DNA of 17,308 bases. Source: Rhodobacteraceae bacterium UBA6273 (GTDB lineage Bacteria > Pseudomonadota > Alphaproteobacteria > Rhodobacterales > Rhodobacteraceae). Below, piece by piece: positions 7,008 to 13,943 of this stretch. The notes below the pieces were generated by a model, which worked only from the letters and a program-made list of their open reading frames with translations, had not been told where the DNA came from and did not search any database. The position numbers were made by a program, and so were the translations under genes. The stretch's first letter is position 1, and every line of letters starts with the position of its first letter. Location: positions 1 to 17,308 of the forward strand of contig DJUV01000146.1 in NCBI GenBank assembly GCA_002440625.1, in the 5' to 3' direction.

Positions 7008-7508
7008 CTATGCTCGGGGAAGCAGACTGGCCAGCGGCGCCACCAGCCTGCCCGGCGCCGAGGAATAGGCCGCAAACCCATGGTGCCGATAGAAGGCCTC
7101 CGCCTGGGCATCCTTGGCGTCAACGACCATGGCGAAGACCGCAACTTCGCTGCCCGCCGCGCGAAGGATGGCGTCGGCGAGCAGGGTTGCTCCCAGTTTC
7201 TGCCCGGTGAAGCGGTGATCTATCGCCAGGCGCCCCAACCGCGCGGCGGGCAGCGTGGGATACCTGGGCAGGCGCCTGGTCAGCTCGGCGGGCAATTCGG
7301 TCAGCAGAATATCCGCCGCAGACAGCGTGTAGAAACCTGCGATGGTATCGGCGGCCTGGTGCAATGCGATATAGGAGGCAGCGATCCGCCGCCGGACATC
7401 CTGTGTGACCTGCGCATGAAAGTAGCGGGACAGAGCCTCGCTGGCACAGTCAAAACCTGACCGATCCCGCCCGTCGAGAGGAAGAATCCGGAAAGAGCCC
7501 GGTGTCAC
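7008..7508 (-). CDS. tacT: TacT-like GNAT acetyltransferase toxin (166 aa)
   Basis: TacT-family toxins use acetyl-CoA to acetylate the amino group of charged tRNAs and so stop translation. The length (about 160-170 aa) and pairing with a DUF1778 gene fit the family. Visible landmarks are SGFDCASEALSRYFHAQ near residues 17-33, the core strand ARLGRLAIDHRF (89-100), the acetyl-CoA loop TGQKLGATLL (101-110), and AEAFYRHHGF (136-145), where Y140 occupies the place of the catalytic tyrosine of TacT. The loop departs slightly from the usual R/Q-x-x-G-x-G/A pattern, having K at the central position. The ATG overlaps the antitoxin stop by four bases (ATGA), which couples translation. The pair faces virD4 tail to tail and probably stabilises the element. 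Confidence 0.88.
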   Translation of the reverse strand: MTPGSFRILPLDGRDRSGFDCASEALSRYFHAQVTQDVRRRIAASYIALHQAADTIAGFYTLSAADILLTELPAELTRRLPRYPTLPAARLGRLAIDHRFTGQKLGATLLADAILRAAGSEVAVFAMVVDAKDAQAEAFYRHHGFAAYSSAPGRLVAPLASLLPRA

Positions 7509-7789
7509 GGCTCGCCAATCAGACGGCGACGATGTTCAAAGGCGCGCAGCATGGCCGGGGTCGCCGGGGCCGGATTCAGCAGGGCTTCCACAAAGCGGAC
7601 CTGTTCCGTGGCAGAAAGCCGGATGATCTGCTCTTCCTCCAGCGTCTTGCGGGCCGCTTGTTCGGCGGCCGACACCACGAATTCGCTGACCGAGCGCCCC
7701 TGAATCTCGGCCGCACGCCGCACGATCGCCAGAGTATCCGGCGTGGTGCGGGCCTCGATACGTTCAGATCGCGTCTGGGGCTGCGCCAT
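7505..7789 (-). CDS. tacA: TacA-like DUF1778 antitoxin (94 aa)
   Basis: DUF1778 antitoxins have an N-terminal ribbon-helix-helix that binds the operon's operator and a C-terminal segment that wraps the GNAT toxin. Residues about 8-45 fit the ribbon-helix-helix (SERIEARTTPDTLAIVRRAA then GRSVSEFVVSAAEQAA). Residues about 50-94 form the neutralising region, including LSATEQVRFVEALLNPAP, a stretch typical of this family. AAGGAG lies about ten bases before the ATG. A promoter and palindromic operator are readable directly upstream. It is the first gene of a two-gene operon. Confidence 0.9.
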   Translation of the reverse strand: MAQPQTRSERIEARTTPDTLAIVRRAAEIQGRSVSEFVVSAAEQAARKTLEEEQIIRLSATEQVRFVEALLNPAPATPAMLRAFEHRRRLIGEP

Positions 7790-7811
7790 GATCGAATTTC
7801 TCCTTTCGGCC

Positions 7812-7840
7812 TATGTACGGTAAAGTAACGTACAAATCAA
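7812..7840 (-). promoter_or_regulatory. Toxin-antitoxin promoter and operator
   Basis: On the minus strand a -35 TTGATT (7840-7835) and a -10 TACATA (7817-7812) are separated by exactly 17 bases. A 21-base imperfect palindrome with arms TGTACG and CGTACA (7814-7834) fills the spacer and overlaps the -10. This is the layout expected for an operator bound by the DUF1778 antitoxin, giving autorepression. The binding itself is inferred. Confidence 0.75.
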
Positions 7841-8181
7841 GGGTCGGATTTGGGGTTGTTCTCGGCGAACGCGGAATCAGCTTGTTCGGGGCTGCAATCC
7901 CAAGTTCGCCCGGCACCGCATGTGACAGCTCATCGCACTTGCCACCGCGATTGCAATCGGGGCATTGATGGGGTGAAACCGATGCGACCCCTTACCGCCC
8001 TCGACGACATTCTGGCCCGCGCGCGGCCCAAGGTCTGTCCGCATGCCGCGAAGTGTATGGCGAAGCTGCCTCTACTGGCTGCCGATACAGACCCACCTTG
8101 GCACATCGATGCCGTCAGGGGGCGGTCACATCATCAAAGCCAGTCTGCGTGCTGCCTAGCTGCAGACTCCAATTGCCCGTT
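7841..8181. other. Stretch with no supported gene
   Basis: No gene is convincing here. A plus-strand open frame from an ATG at 7982 (MRPLTALDDILARARPKVC) has gene-like codons for about 45 codons. It then turns Ser/Cys-rich and runs into the 3' end of an opposing ORF, so it may be a remnant. A 12-base palindrome, CGATTGCAATCG, sits at 7948-7959. The stretch separates the toxin-antitoxin promoter from the end of the virB operon and probably marks a junction between modules. Confidence 0.35.
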
Positions 8182-8385
8182 TCAATCGGCGTCCTCGAAG
8201 AAAACTGCGGCCGGATAAGGGTTTGCCGGTCCATGGCGAACGCGCTGTTCCACAAAGATCCCTTTCGATCCGAGAAGCCACGCCCGATGAACCTCCGATC
8301 CGGCCAGCACTGCCCGAAGCCAACGCGGCATGACCCAGCCAGAATAGCCGGCAAGATAGATGCGATGAAGCAGGGTGATTTTCAT
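8182..8385 (-). CDS. Possible small protein of unknown function (67 aa)
   Basis: The ORF begins MKITLLHRIYLAGYSGW and ends AAVFFEDAD. Its codons (ATC, CTG, GCC, GGC, CGC and CTT mixes) resemble genes nearby, and the composition (aromatic, Arg-rich, moderately hydrophobic) looks like a folded or membrane-associated protein. It lacks a clear ribosome-binding site before the ATG. It lies downstream of virB6 on the same strand and could be the last cistron of the virB operon. No family is recognised, and overlapping minus-strand frames are less protein-like. Confidence 0.45.
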   Translation of the reverse strand: MKITLLHRIYLAGYSGWVMPRWLRAVLAGSEVHRAWLLGSKGIFVEQRVRHGPANPYPAAVFFEDAD

Positions 8386-8442
8386 GTGCAGGGATCCAGA
8401 GAGTTCTCCCGCGGCAGGCAGGGCAGGCGATGGCCTGTCCTA

Positions 8443-8517
8443 TCATTCTGCAAGCTTGCGATGCGCCCATGCCTTCAGTTTCGGGCTAGGCGCCGCATCG
8501 GTTGCAGCCCCCGCCAT
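8443..8517 (-). CDS. Possible 24-aa ORF coupled to virB6
   Basis: The ATG overlaps the virB6 stop as TGATG (8519-8515), with AAGAGG just before it, an arrangement typical of translational coupling. The product is short, charged and Ala-rich (MAGAATDAAPSPKLKAWAHR then KLAE) and ends at two closely spaced stops. It may be a real micropeptide, a shortened remnant, or chance. No function can be assigned. Confidence 0.3.
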   Translation of the reverse strand: MAGAATDAAPSPKLKAWAHRKLAE

Positions 8518-9596
8518 CACCTCTTCCCCAACCTCCGCAGCCGCGCCAACTGCTCCATCATCCGCGCCCCGGCCCCAATCGAAGCCCCCGGCGGCGCAGC
8601 TCCCACCCCGCCCGCCGAACCCGGTCGCCCCGGCACGGCCTGCAAGCCGATGAACTGCCGCGCGCGGATTGCGGCATATTCCGCCGCCGTAGCGCCGCCG
8701 ATGGCGTAGCGGTTGTAGACCTGTTGGCTGCCGGCAAAACCGCGCGCGAAGGCGTAGCTGCCGCCAAGGCCCGCTGACAGAGCCGGCATCATGATATTGC
8801 CGGAGATGGTACGGACGATGAAAGGGGTTGCGATGATGAAACCCTTGGCCATCAGTACCAGCATGAAGAACGGGATCAGCGCGCCGATGTTCGAGGCGCT
8901 TTCCGGATCGCCCAGTTCGGCCAGAAGGGCGCGCGACACGCCGGTGATGGTGGCGAAGACTCCGGCGATCACGATCGGGTAGAGGGCGAAGGAGATCAGC
9001 GCCGACAACCAGCGTGCGAAGTAATCCTTGGTGGCCTCGAAAAGGGTCAGGAAGATCATCACCGGGGCAATGCCGATCAGAAGGGCGATCATCAGCCGCG
9101 AGGCGATGACAATGAAGGCGGCCAGCCCGCCGAGGATCGAAAGGAGCAGCACCCCCAATGTGTCGAGCATCGCGCCCACCATCCAGTTCAGTTCCGATCC
9201 GGCGGCGTTCAGATAATCGCCGAGCGCAGCGATCAATTGGTCGAATTCTTCAGCGAAAGTGCCGGAGGGCCCGGGCGCGCCGCCGCCGACCGAGGCGATG
9301 AGGGCGCCGGCAATGCTGTCGATGCCATTGAGGATCGCGCTTGAGAGAGTGTTGAACTGCACCCAATTGGTTGCGAACATCCCGATGAGGCCAAGTTTCA
9401 CCGCCAGCCAGAAGGCTGTCCGGCTGTCCATGGCGCGGTATTGGAAGATCATGTTGACGAAAACCAGCGCCACCGCCAGCGTTGCGCCAAGGGCGATCAG
9501 GGTGCCGACCGTTGCCGCCACGGCGCCGAACTGGGTCTCCGCCGCGCGATCGAGATATTGGTCGGCGGTTTCCACGAAATAGGCAACAACACTCAT
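8517..9596 (-). CDS. virB6: VirB6/TrbL inner-membrane channel protein (359 aa)
   Basis: VirB6 is the polytopic inner-membrane part of the type IV secretion channel. After a short N-terminus (MSVVAYFVETADQYLDRAAE) come hydrophobic segments: GTLIALGATLAVALVFVNMI, the stretch FWLAVKLGLIGMFATNW, a long pair around LLLSILGGLAAFIVIASRLM and IALLIGIAPVMIFLTLF, then FALYPIVIAGVFATI and FFMLVLMAKGFIIATPFIV. The GIAPVMIFLTLFEATKDYFARW stretch (split here by the family's usual loop) is characteristic of VirB6/TrbL. The C-terminus is Gly/Ala/Pro-rich. In the classic operon virB6 lies between virB5 and virB8; here it is the last channel gene, after virB11 and two small genes. It starts 16 bases after the preceding stop, with a GGCGAGGGCGG purine-rich leader. 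Confidence 0.9.
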   Translation of the reverse strand: MSVVAYFVETADQYLDRAAETQFGAVAATVGTLIALGATLAVALVFVNMIFQYRAMDSRTAFWLAVKLGLIGMFATNWVQFNTLSSAILNGIDSIAGALIASVGGGAPGPSGTFAEEFDQLIAALGDYLNAAGSELNWMVGAMLDTLGVLLLSILGGLAAFIVIASRLMIALLIGIAPVMIFLTLFEATKDYFARWLSALISFALYPIVIAGVFATITGVSRALLAELGDPESASNIGALIPFFMLVLMAKGFIIATPFIVRTISGNIMMPALSAGLGGSYAFARGFAGSQQVYNRYAIGGATAAEYAAIRARQFIGLQAVPGRPGSAGGVGAAPPGASIGAGARMMEQLARLRRLGKR

Positions 9597-9612
9597 GCCC
9601 CGCCGCCCTCGC

Positions 9613-10017
9613 CTACCAGGACCCGGCTGCTTCGCAGATCGGCATGGCGTTCAGCCGCAGCCGGTTCGCTTGCCATCGGTATTCCTCGGTCGCCTCGACA
9701 ATGTCCTGATAGTCGGCGGCGACGAAACCCTCGAAAAAGACCGCCTCGGCCGCATCCCAGGGTGGATAGCGGGTGTCACAGGTGCAGCTTCCGGCATCGA
9801 GGATGCGCTGCATGCTTGCCGCACGATAAATCTGCTGGACGAGAAGCCGCTTGTGGGCATCGCGCGGATCGATGCCTTGCATCCATTGTGGCTCTGGCTG
9901 ATCGGGACAGGCTACAGGCACAATGCCGCGCGCGGGATCAGGGTTTTGTTCCGCGCCTGCGGGCGCTGCCATGCTGACGCCGATTGCCAGCAGAGCGAAG
10001 AGCATCGCGCGCCTCAT
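9613..10017 (-). CDS. Secreted four-cysteine protein of the virB operon (134 aa)
   Basis: The N-terminus is a signal peptide (MRRAMLFALLAIGVSMAAPA, likely cleaved after A22 in AGA-EQ). The mature part has four cysteines (C37, C78, C80, C128), enough for two disulfides, and is rich in Trp, Tyr and charged residues, with a helical stretch DYQDIVEATEEYRWQANRLR. The start overlaps the stop of the DUF4177 gene (ATGA), and virB6 begins 16 bases later, so it belongs to the operon. I do not recognise a named family. The location suggests a periplasmic factor in channel or pilus assembly, by inference from context only. Confidence 0.75.
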   Translation of the reverse strand: MRRAMLFALLAIGVSMAAPAGAEQNPDPARGIVPVACPDQPEPQWMQGIDPRDAHKRLLVQQIYRAASMQRILDAGSCTCDTRYPPWDAAEAVFFEGFVAADYQDIVEATEEYRWQANRLRLNAMPICEAAGSW

Positions 10018-10205
10018 GCGCCGAGCCCTTCGGACGAGGCGGGCGTTTCGCGCTTGAGGAAGGCGGTATAGCCATAATCCCCGGCCTCGGCCGAAATGAC
10101 TTCCCAGCCCCTGGCGCCGTGTTCGTTCAGGATCCGGCGCATCGTGTCATAGTCGCCGCGCTTCTTTATCTCGAAGAAGAGGATGTCATACTCAAACCGC
10201 TTCAT
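10014..10205 (-). CDS. DUF4177-like small protein (63 aa)
   Basis: The start at 10205 (MKRFEYDILFFEIKKRGDYD) is preferred over an ATG two codons earlier, because GGAGG sits eight bases before it and only two bases before the earlier one. The pattern YEY-like beginning, then ILNEHGARGWEVISAEAG, then YTAFLKRE matches DUF4177: a small beta-alpha-beta protein with the conserved LNxxGxxGWEVV core and unknown function. It overlaps the virB11 end by 14 bases and the next gene by 4, so it is an operon member. It has no signal peptide and is likely cytoplasmic. A role beside the VirB11 ATPase is possible but unsupported. Confidence 0.75.
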   Translation of the reverse strand: MKRFEYDILFFEIKKRGDYDTMRRILNEHGARGWEVISAEAGDYGYTAFLKRETPASSEGLGA

Positions 10206-11190
10206 CTGCATATCCTCCGTGATGTTCGTTTCCCGGCAGGTAGAACTCGGTGATGCCGCGGCGCCCTTCCTCGCGGCCGGCCTGAATGATGACGTCGATC
10301 GAGGCCTCGATGTAGGAGGTCATGTCGCGCCAGGTCATCGGCACCCCGGTCTTCAGCGCAGCGATGGCGAGACGCTGGACGGCGAGTTCCGGGGTTTCGG
10401 CATGAAGCGTAGTCATCGAGCCGCCATGGCCGGTGTTGATCGCCTCGAGGAAGGTCATGGCCTCGCGCCCGCGCACCTCGCCTAGGATGATCCGGTCGGG
10501 GCGCATGCGCAATGCGGCGGTCAAAAGCACATCGGCCGTCTGGAACTCTGCATCGCGATTGGCGATCAGGGTGACGGTGTTAGGCTGGGTTGGAAGAAGC
10601 TCTGCGGCGTCTTCTATGGTGACGATCCGTTCCTCAGTAGGCACGCAGGCGAGGATTTTTCTTGCGGCGAGGGTCTTGCCGGTCGAGGTGCCGCCCGAGA
10701 CGATCATGTTGAGCTTGCCCTTGGCGCAGAAGCTGATTGCCGCATGGATATCGCCTGCGGCCACGACGGCGCGTAGGGCGCGGGCCTTTTCCCGGCGGAT
10801 TTCCTCGAGCCGGCGCTCGGAGCCGTAGAGATAAGAGAGCTCCACCCGATCGAGCGGCAGGCTGGAGAAGAAGCGCAGCGAGATCGACATGCCCGAGACC
10901 ACGGCCGGTGGAGTGATGACCTGGGCGCGGACCGGCCGGGCGCGATAGATGATCGAGACCGAGACGATCGGCCGTTCGCGACTCATCGGAATATTGGCCG
11001 CAGAGGCGATCTGGTTGCCGAGATCGCGCAATTCGGTGGGAGTGAGCCGCACCTCCAAAGCCGTCATGAAATGATCGCCCTGGAATTCGCCCCAGGCAGA
11101 GCCGTCGGGGTTGATGCAGATCTCGATGACATCCTCGCGCGCGGCCTCTTTCAGCCGGTCGAGCGAGGCCTGAAGGTAGCTCAGGCCCAT
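10192..11190 (-). CDS. virB11: VirB11 secretion ATPase (332 aa)
   Basis: VirB11 is a hexameric cytoplasmic ATPase that powers pilus assembly and DNA transfer. The start at 11190 (MGLSYLQASLDRLKEAARED) comes two bases after the virB10 stop, with GGAG nine bases upstream; the longer frame overlapping virB10 is rejected. Walker A is GGTSTGKT (residues 166-173, K172). RIVTIEDAAELLP is the Asp-box region, RPDRIILGEVRGREAMTFLE is Walker B, and INTGHGGSMTTLHAE carries the His box. The N-terminal domain has EICINPDGSAWGEFQG as in the family. Length is normal for VirB11 (about 330-345 aa). Confidence 0.95.
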   Translation of the reverse strand: MGLSYLQASLDRLKEAAREDVIEICINPDGSAWGEFQGDHFMTALEVRLTPTELRDLGNQIASAANIPMSRERPIVSVSIIYRARPVRAQVITPPAVVSGMSISLRFFSSLPLDRVELSYLYGSERRLEEIRREKARALRAVVAAGDIHAAISFCAKGKLNMIVSGGTSTGKTLAARKILACVPTEERIVTIEDAAELLPTQPNTVTLIANRDAEFQTADVLLTAALRMRPDRIILGEVRGREAMTFLEAINTGHGGSMTTLHAETPELAVQRLAIAALKTGVPMTWRDMTSYIEASIDVIIQAGREEGRRGITEFYLPGNEHHGGYADEAV

Positions 11191-11191
11191 C

Positions 11192-12562
11192 TCAGTAGAT
11201 CTCCAGGTCGCGGTCGACCATGACGGTGACGCGGGCGCCTTGCGCGACATGGATCACCGGGCCGATGGCGAGATAGTCGCCGACCACGCTGTCGGTCGCA
11301 TCGGCCAGATCGCCGCCGACATCTTCCAGCACATCGGCGGCCTCCTCGTCCCCGACTTGTCCGGCGGCGATGCCGGGGGCGGCGGAGATGACCGAGATGA
11401 GGGCCGCCGAGCCGAAACGGGCGCCAAAGCGGGTATCGACACGGCCGGTGACGCCCGAGCGACCAAGATCGTCGCCGCCGAAGGATGAGATGCGCACCGT
11501 CTGGCCGGAGGGCAGCACGATCCGGTCCCAGGCGATGGTGATGCGGCGGTCGGCGAGTTTCACGCCAGAGCGATAGCGACCGATCAGCCGCGCGCCGCGC
11601 GGGATCAGCAAGCGGCTGCCGTCGAAGCCGAAGACATCTTCCGAGACGATGGCGCGGGTCTGGCCGGGGAGCGAACTGTCGAGTGCGGTTTCCATCACGG
11701 CCTGGATCATCGTGCCCTGGATCACGGTATTGGCCGGATTAGCGATCACTTCGGCCCGGGTGACCTCGCTCGGCCGCGCGTCTGCCATCACGAATTCCGT
11801 GGCCGCATCAAACCGGCGTTCGGAAAGTTCCGTCTTGTTCGCATCCGCAACGCCCGCGCCGCCAAAGGCGATCAGGGGCGATGCGATACGGCGGGCCTCG
11901 AAGGCGCGAGCTTCCTCGGCGCGGGACGCCAGTTCGGCCAGGCGCCGGGCTTCCTCCTCGCGGGCAAGATGGTCCGCGTCGGATTTGTCCGGCGGGGTAA
12001 GGGCGGAGTTCTGAGCCTCGATCAGCGCCAGATCGAGATCGGCGCGCAACTGTTTCAACTCGCGGTCGCGGGCGGCGAGAGCTTCCTGGAATTGCTTCTG
12101 GGCTTCTTCCGAGGCGGTTTGCAGGCTCGCGATCCGGGCGGTGAGCGCCTCGATGGCTGCGGTTGCGGAAGGATCATTGCCGCCCGCCGGTGCAGGGGTG
12201 CGTTTCAATGCCTCGATTTCGGCCTTGAGCGCGTCGATCTCGGCCAGAAGCGCGGCATCGGTCGCGGGCGGCGGGGTCGCCTCGACAACCTTCGGGACCG
12301 GGGCAGGAGGCGGCACGACGGGTTCGATGGCGCCAAAACCCTCGCCCTCGATCTGGAATTCGTCTGGCGTCGCGGTCGGCAAGGCGGTGTCGTCTTCGCT
12401 TCCCGACATGAGCCAAAGCACCGCGCCGGCAAGTAGGACCAGAGCGGTGATCAGGATAGCGAGGAGCGGCGTGCGCCGCCGGGGGGCAGGCTTGCGGCGC
12501 GGATCGTTTTGCTCGAGCGCCTTCAGACGCCGTTCGAGTTCGGATGCGGAAGTGTCGCTCAT
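11192..12562 (-). CDS. virB10: VirB10/TrbI channel scaffold protein (456 aa)
   Basis: VirB10 spans both membranes and links ATP use to channel opening. The start MSDTSASELERRLKALEQND at 12562 overlaps the virB9 stop (ATGA). A cytoplasmic N-terminus leads to one membrane helix (TPLLAILITALVLLAGAVLW, residues about 31-52). Then follow a Pro-rich linker (VVPPPAPVPKVVEATPPP) and a long heptad-like coiled-coil stretch of about 100 residues (AEIDALKAEIEALKR onward). The TrbI domain shows VIQGTMIQAVMETALDSSLP, GQTRAIVSEDVFGFDGSRLL, IPRGARLIGRYRSGV and DRIVLPSGQTVRI. It ends in VTVMVDRDLEIY, typical of the family. Agrobacterium VirB10 is about 377 aa; the extra length is mostly the coiled coil. Confidence 0.95.
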   Translation of the reverse strand: MSDTSASELERRLKALEQNDPRRKPAPRRRTPLLAILITALVLLAGAVLWLMSGSEDDTALPTATPDEFQIEGEGFGAIEPVVPPPAPVPKVVEATPPPATDAALLAEIDALKAEIEALKRTPAPAGGNDPSATAAIEALTARIASLQTASEEAQKQFQEALAARDRELKQLRADLDLALIEAQNSALTPPDKSDADHLAREEEARRLAELASRAEEARAFEARRIASPLIAFGGAGVADANKTELSERRFDAATEFVMADARPSEVTRAEVIANPANTVIQGTMIQAVMETALDSSLPGQTRAIVSEDVFGFDGSRLLIPRGARLIGRYRSGVKLADRRITIAWDRIVLPSGQTVRISSFGGDDLGRSGVTGRVDTRFGARFGSAALISVISAAPGIAAGQVGDEEAADVLEDVGGDLADATDSVVGDYLAIGPVIHVAQGARVTVMVDRDLEIY

Positions 12563-13275
12563 GATCCAGGTCTCTCTGGCGCAAGGGCAGAGATGCAGAT
12601 TGTCTCCTCGCCGATCCGCAGCACCCATTGTCGGCTGACGCCGGAGACCCGGATCACGCCATCGCCGGCGGAGGAGGAGTTGACCGTGCGTTCGCGCCCG
12701 CCTGCGTAGCGGAAGATCGCCGGAACGGGTGCGTTTCGCGGGAATTTGAAATAGGTGAAGGTTCCGTCGTCCCAGACCTGTGTGGGGGAGAATTCGCTCT
12801 CGGCGCTGGCGCCATAGCGATAGTTCGGGGCAGGGGCTGCGATGACTCCAGCGGGTCGGGACTCGTCCGGGTAGCGGAACTGCACGACATAGAAGGTCGG
12901 GTTGGATGTCTCCTCGACGCTGAAATAATAGCTCCGACGGTCGGTATAGACGGTGATATTGGTGCGGACCCCGCGTGCGAGGGGCTTGAGCGCGAAGGCG
13001 CGCCCGCCCGGCACGCCATCGATCTCGAAACCCTCGGTATCGCCGGCAAGAATCGAACGGATGCTCTCGCCTTCCCCGAATTCCACCGAAGTCACATGGG
13101 TGAGCGAGGTGCTGAGCTTGTAGACCTGCCCCTCCAGAAACTTTGCCACGCGCACGCGACGGTCATTGGTGCCACTGGCCGGGACTGCCTCGGCACCGGC
13201 AAGTGAAACCGTGCCGAGAAGGATGAGGGCCGAAAGAAGGCGGGAACGGAGGCTGGCGCAGAGAGCTTGTCGCAT
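12559..13275 (-). CDS. virB9: VirB9 outer-membrane core complex protein (238 aa)
   Basis: VirB9 forms the outer-membrane core ring with VirB7 and VirB10. The start at 13275 (MRQALCASLRSRLLSALILL) is one base past the virB8 stop and follows AGGAG; it gives a signal peptide ending near AGA at residue 28. The mature N-terminal domain shows DRRVRVAKFLEGQVYKLSTS and SVEFGEGESIRSI, the usual VirB9 GE-x-I pattern. The C-terminal domain shows TQVWDDGTFTYFKFP and PAIFRYAGGRERTVN, matching the part that binds VirB7. The mature protein has a single cysteine (in ETICISAL) near its end. The longer open frame upstream overlaps virB8 and is rejected. Confidence 0.93.
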   Translation of the reverse strand: MRQALCASLRSRLLSALILLGTVSLAGAEAVPASGTNDRRVRVAKFLEGQVYKLSTSLTHVTSVEFGEGESIRSILAGDTEGFEIDGVPGGRAFALKPLARGVRTNITVYTDRRSYYFSVEETSNPTFYVVQFRYPDESRPAGVIAAPAPNYRYGASAESEFSPTQVWDDGTFTYFKFPRNAPVPAIFRYAGGRERTVNSSSAGDGVIRVSGVSRQWVLRIGEETICISALAPERPGS

Positions 13276-13276
13276 T

Positions 13277-13930
13277 TTAGTTCTCCTGCCGGTCAGAGCG
13301 GATGGCATATTCGGTGACGGTGAAGCCGAAGGGATTGGTCCAGACCTCGTCGATGCTGCGGCTTGTCTCGGGGCGGAAGGTGAAGAGTAGCGTCGCGGTA
13401 AAGAGCCCGGCCTGCACACCCTTGAGCGAGGTCAGGCGCTTTCTGATCCGTACCGTCGCGCGGGTCTTGCCGATGAGGCTGATGCTGAGAATCTCGACTT
13501 CGAGCCTGGCATTTGGCCCGTAGACCGTCGGCGGATAGTCGGGATTGGCGGAATCCCAGATCCGGCGCAAGGAGGCTGCCGCCGCACCGTCGGAATGCTG
13601 CAGGACGCGACGGATGCGCAGGTCGTTGTCGAGCTGGTCATAGGTCTCGCGGGCAGTCACATAGCGGAAAACCTCGGCCTCGACGATGGCCTGGTTTTCG
13701 GTGACGGTGGTGGCACCGACCGAAGCCTCCGGCAGCGCAAAGCCGGTCGCGGGATCATAGGGCACCACCACGGGGGGCGGATCGGTGTCTAGGATCGCCA
13801 CAACCGCTGCGGCCAGGCAGCCAAGCATGCCGAAGATCAGGCCCATGAGGGCAAGGCGTTGCCAGAGCCGCTCGCGCCGGAGCGCGCCATAGATCAACTC
13901 CTCCTCGATGATCGCCGCTTCCTCCTCCAA
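13277..13930 (-). CDS. virB8: VirB8 inner-membrane assembly protein (217 aa)
   Basis: VirB8 is a bitopic inner-membrane protein that organises channel assembly. A TTG start at 13930 is chosen because GGAGG lies seven bases upstream and 13 bases separate it from the virB5 stop. The open frame continues to 14080, but that part overlaps virB5 and reads as a shadow. One membrane helix (LALMGLIFGMLGCLAAAVVA, residues about 27-47) follows an acidic N-terminus (EEEAAIIEEELIYGALRRER). The periplasmic domain contains YVTARETYDQ and the family's NPxG motif in TNPFGFTVTEYAIR. Length is close to other VirB8 proteins (about 220-240 aa). Confidence 0.93.
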   Translation of the reverse strand: MEEEAAIIEEELIYGALRRERLWQRLALMGLIFGMLGCLAAAVVAILDTDPPPVVVPYDPATGFALPEASVGATTVTENQAIVEAEVFRYVTARETYDQLDNDLRIRRVLQHSDGAAAASLRRIWDSANPDYPPTVYGPNARLEVEILSISLIGKTRATVRIRKRLTSLKGVQAGLFTATLLFTFRPETSRSIDEVWTNPFGFTVTEYAIRSDRQEN

Positions 13931-13943
13931 ACCCGGGCCTCCG

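Noticed and set aside
8396..8434. GGCAGG-type short repeats (GCAGGCAGGGCAGGCGA)
   Set aside because: Simple short direct repeats in GC-rich DNA without symmetry or copies elsewhere; no functional reading supported.
8053..8709. 218-codon + strand frame running into the virB6 region
   Set aside because: Its second half is antisense to virB6 and its composition (Arg/Pro/Cys-rich) is not protein-like.
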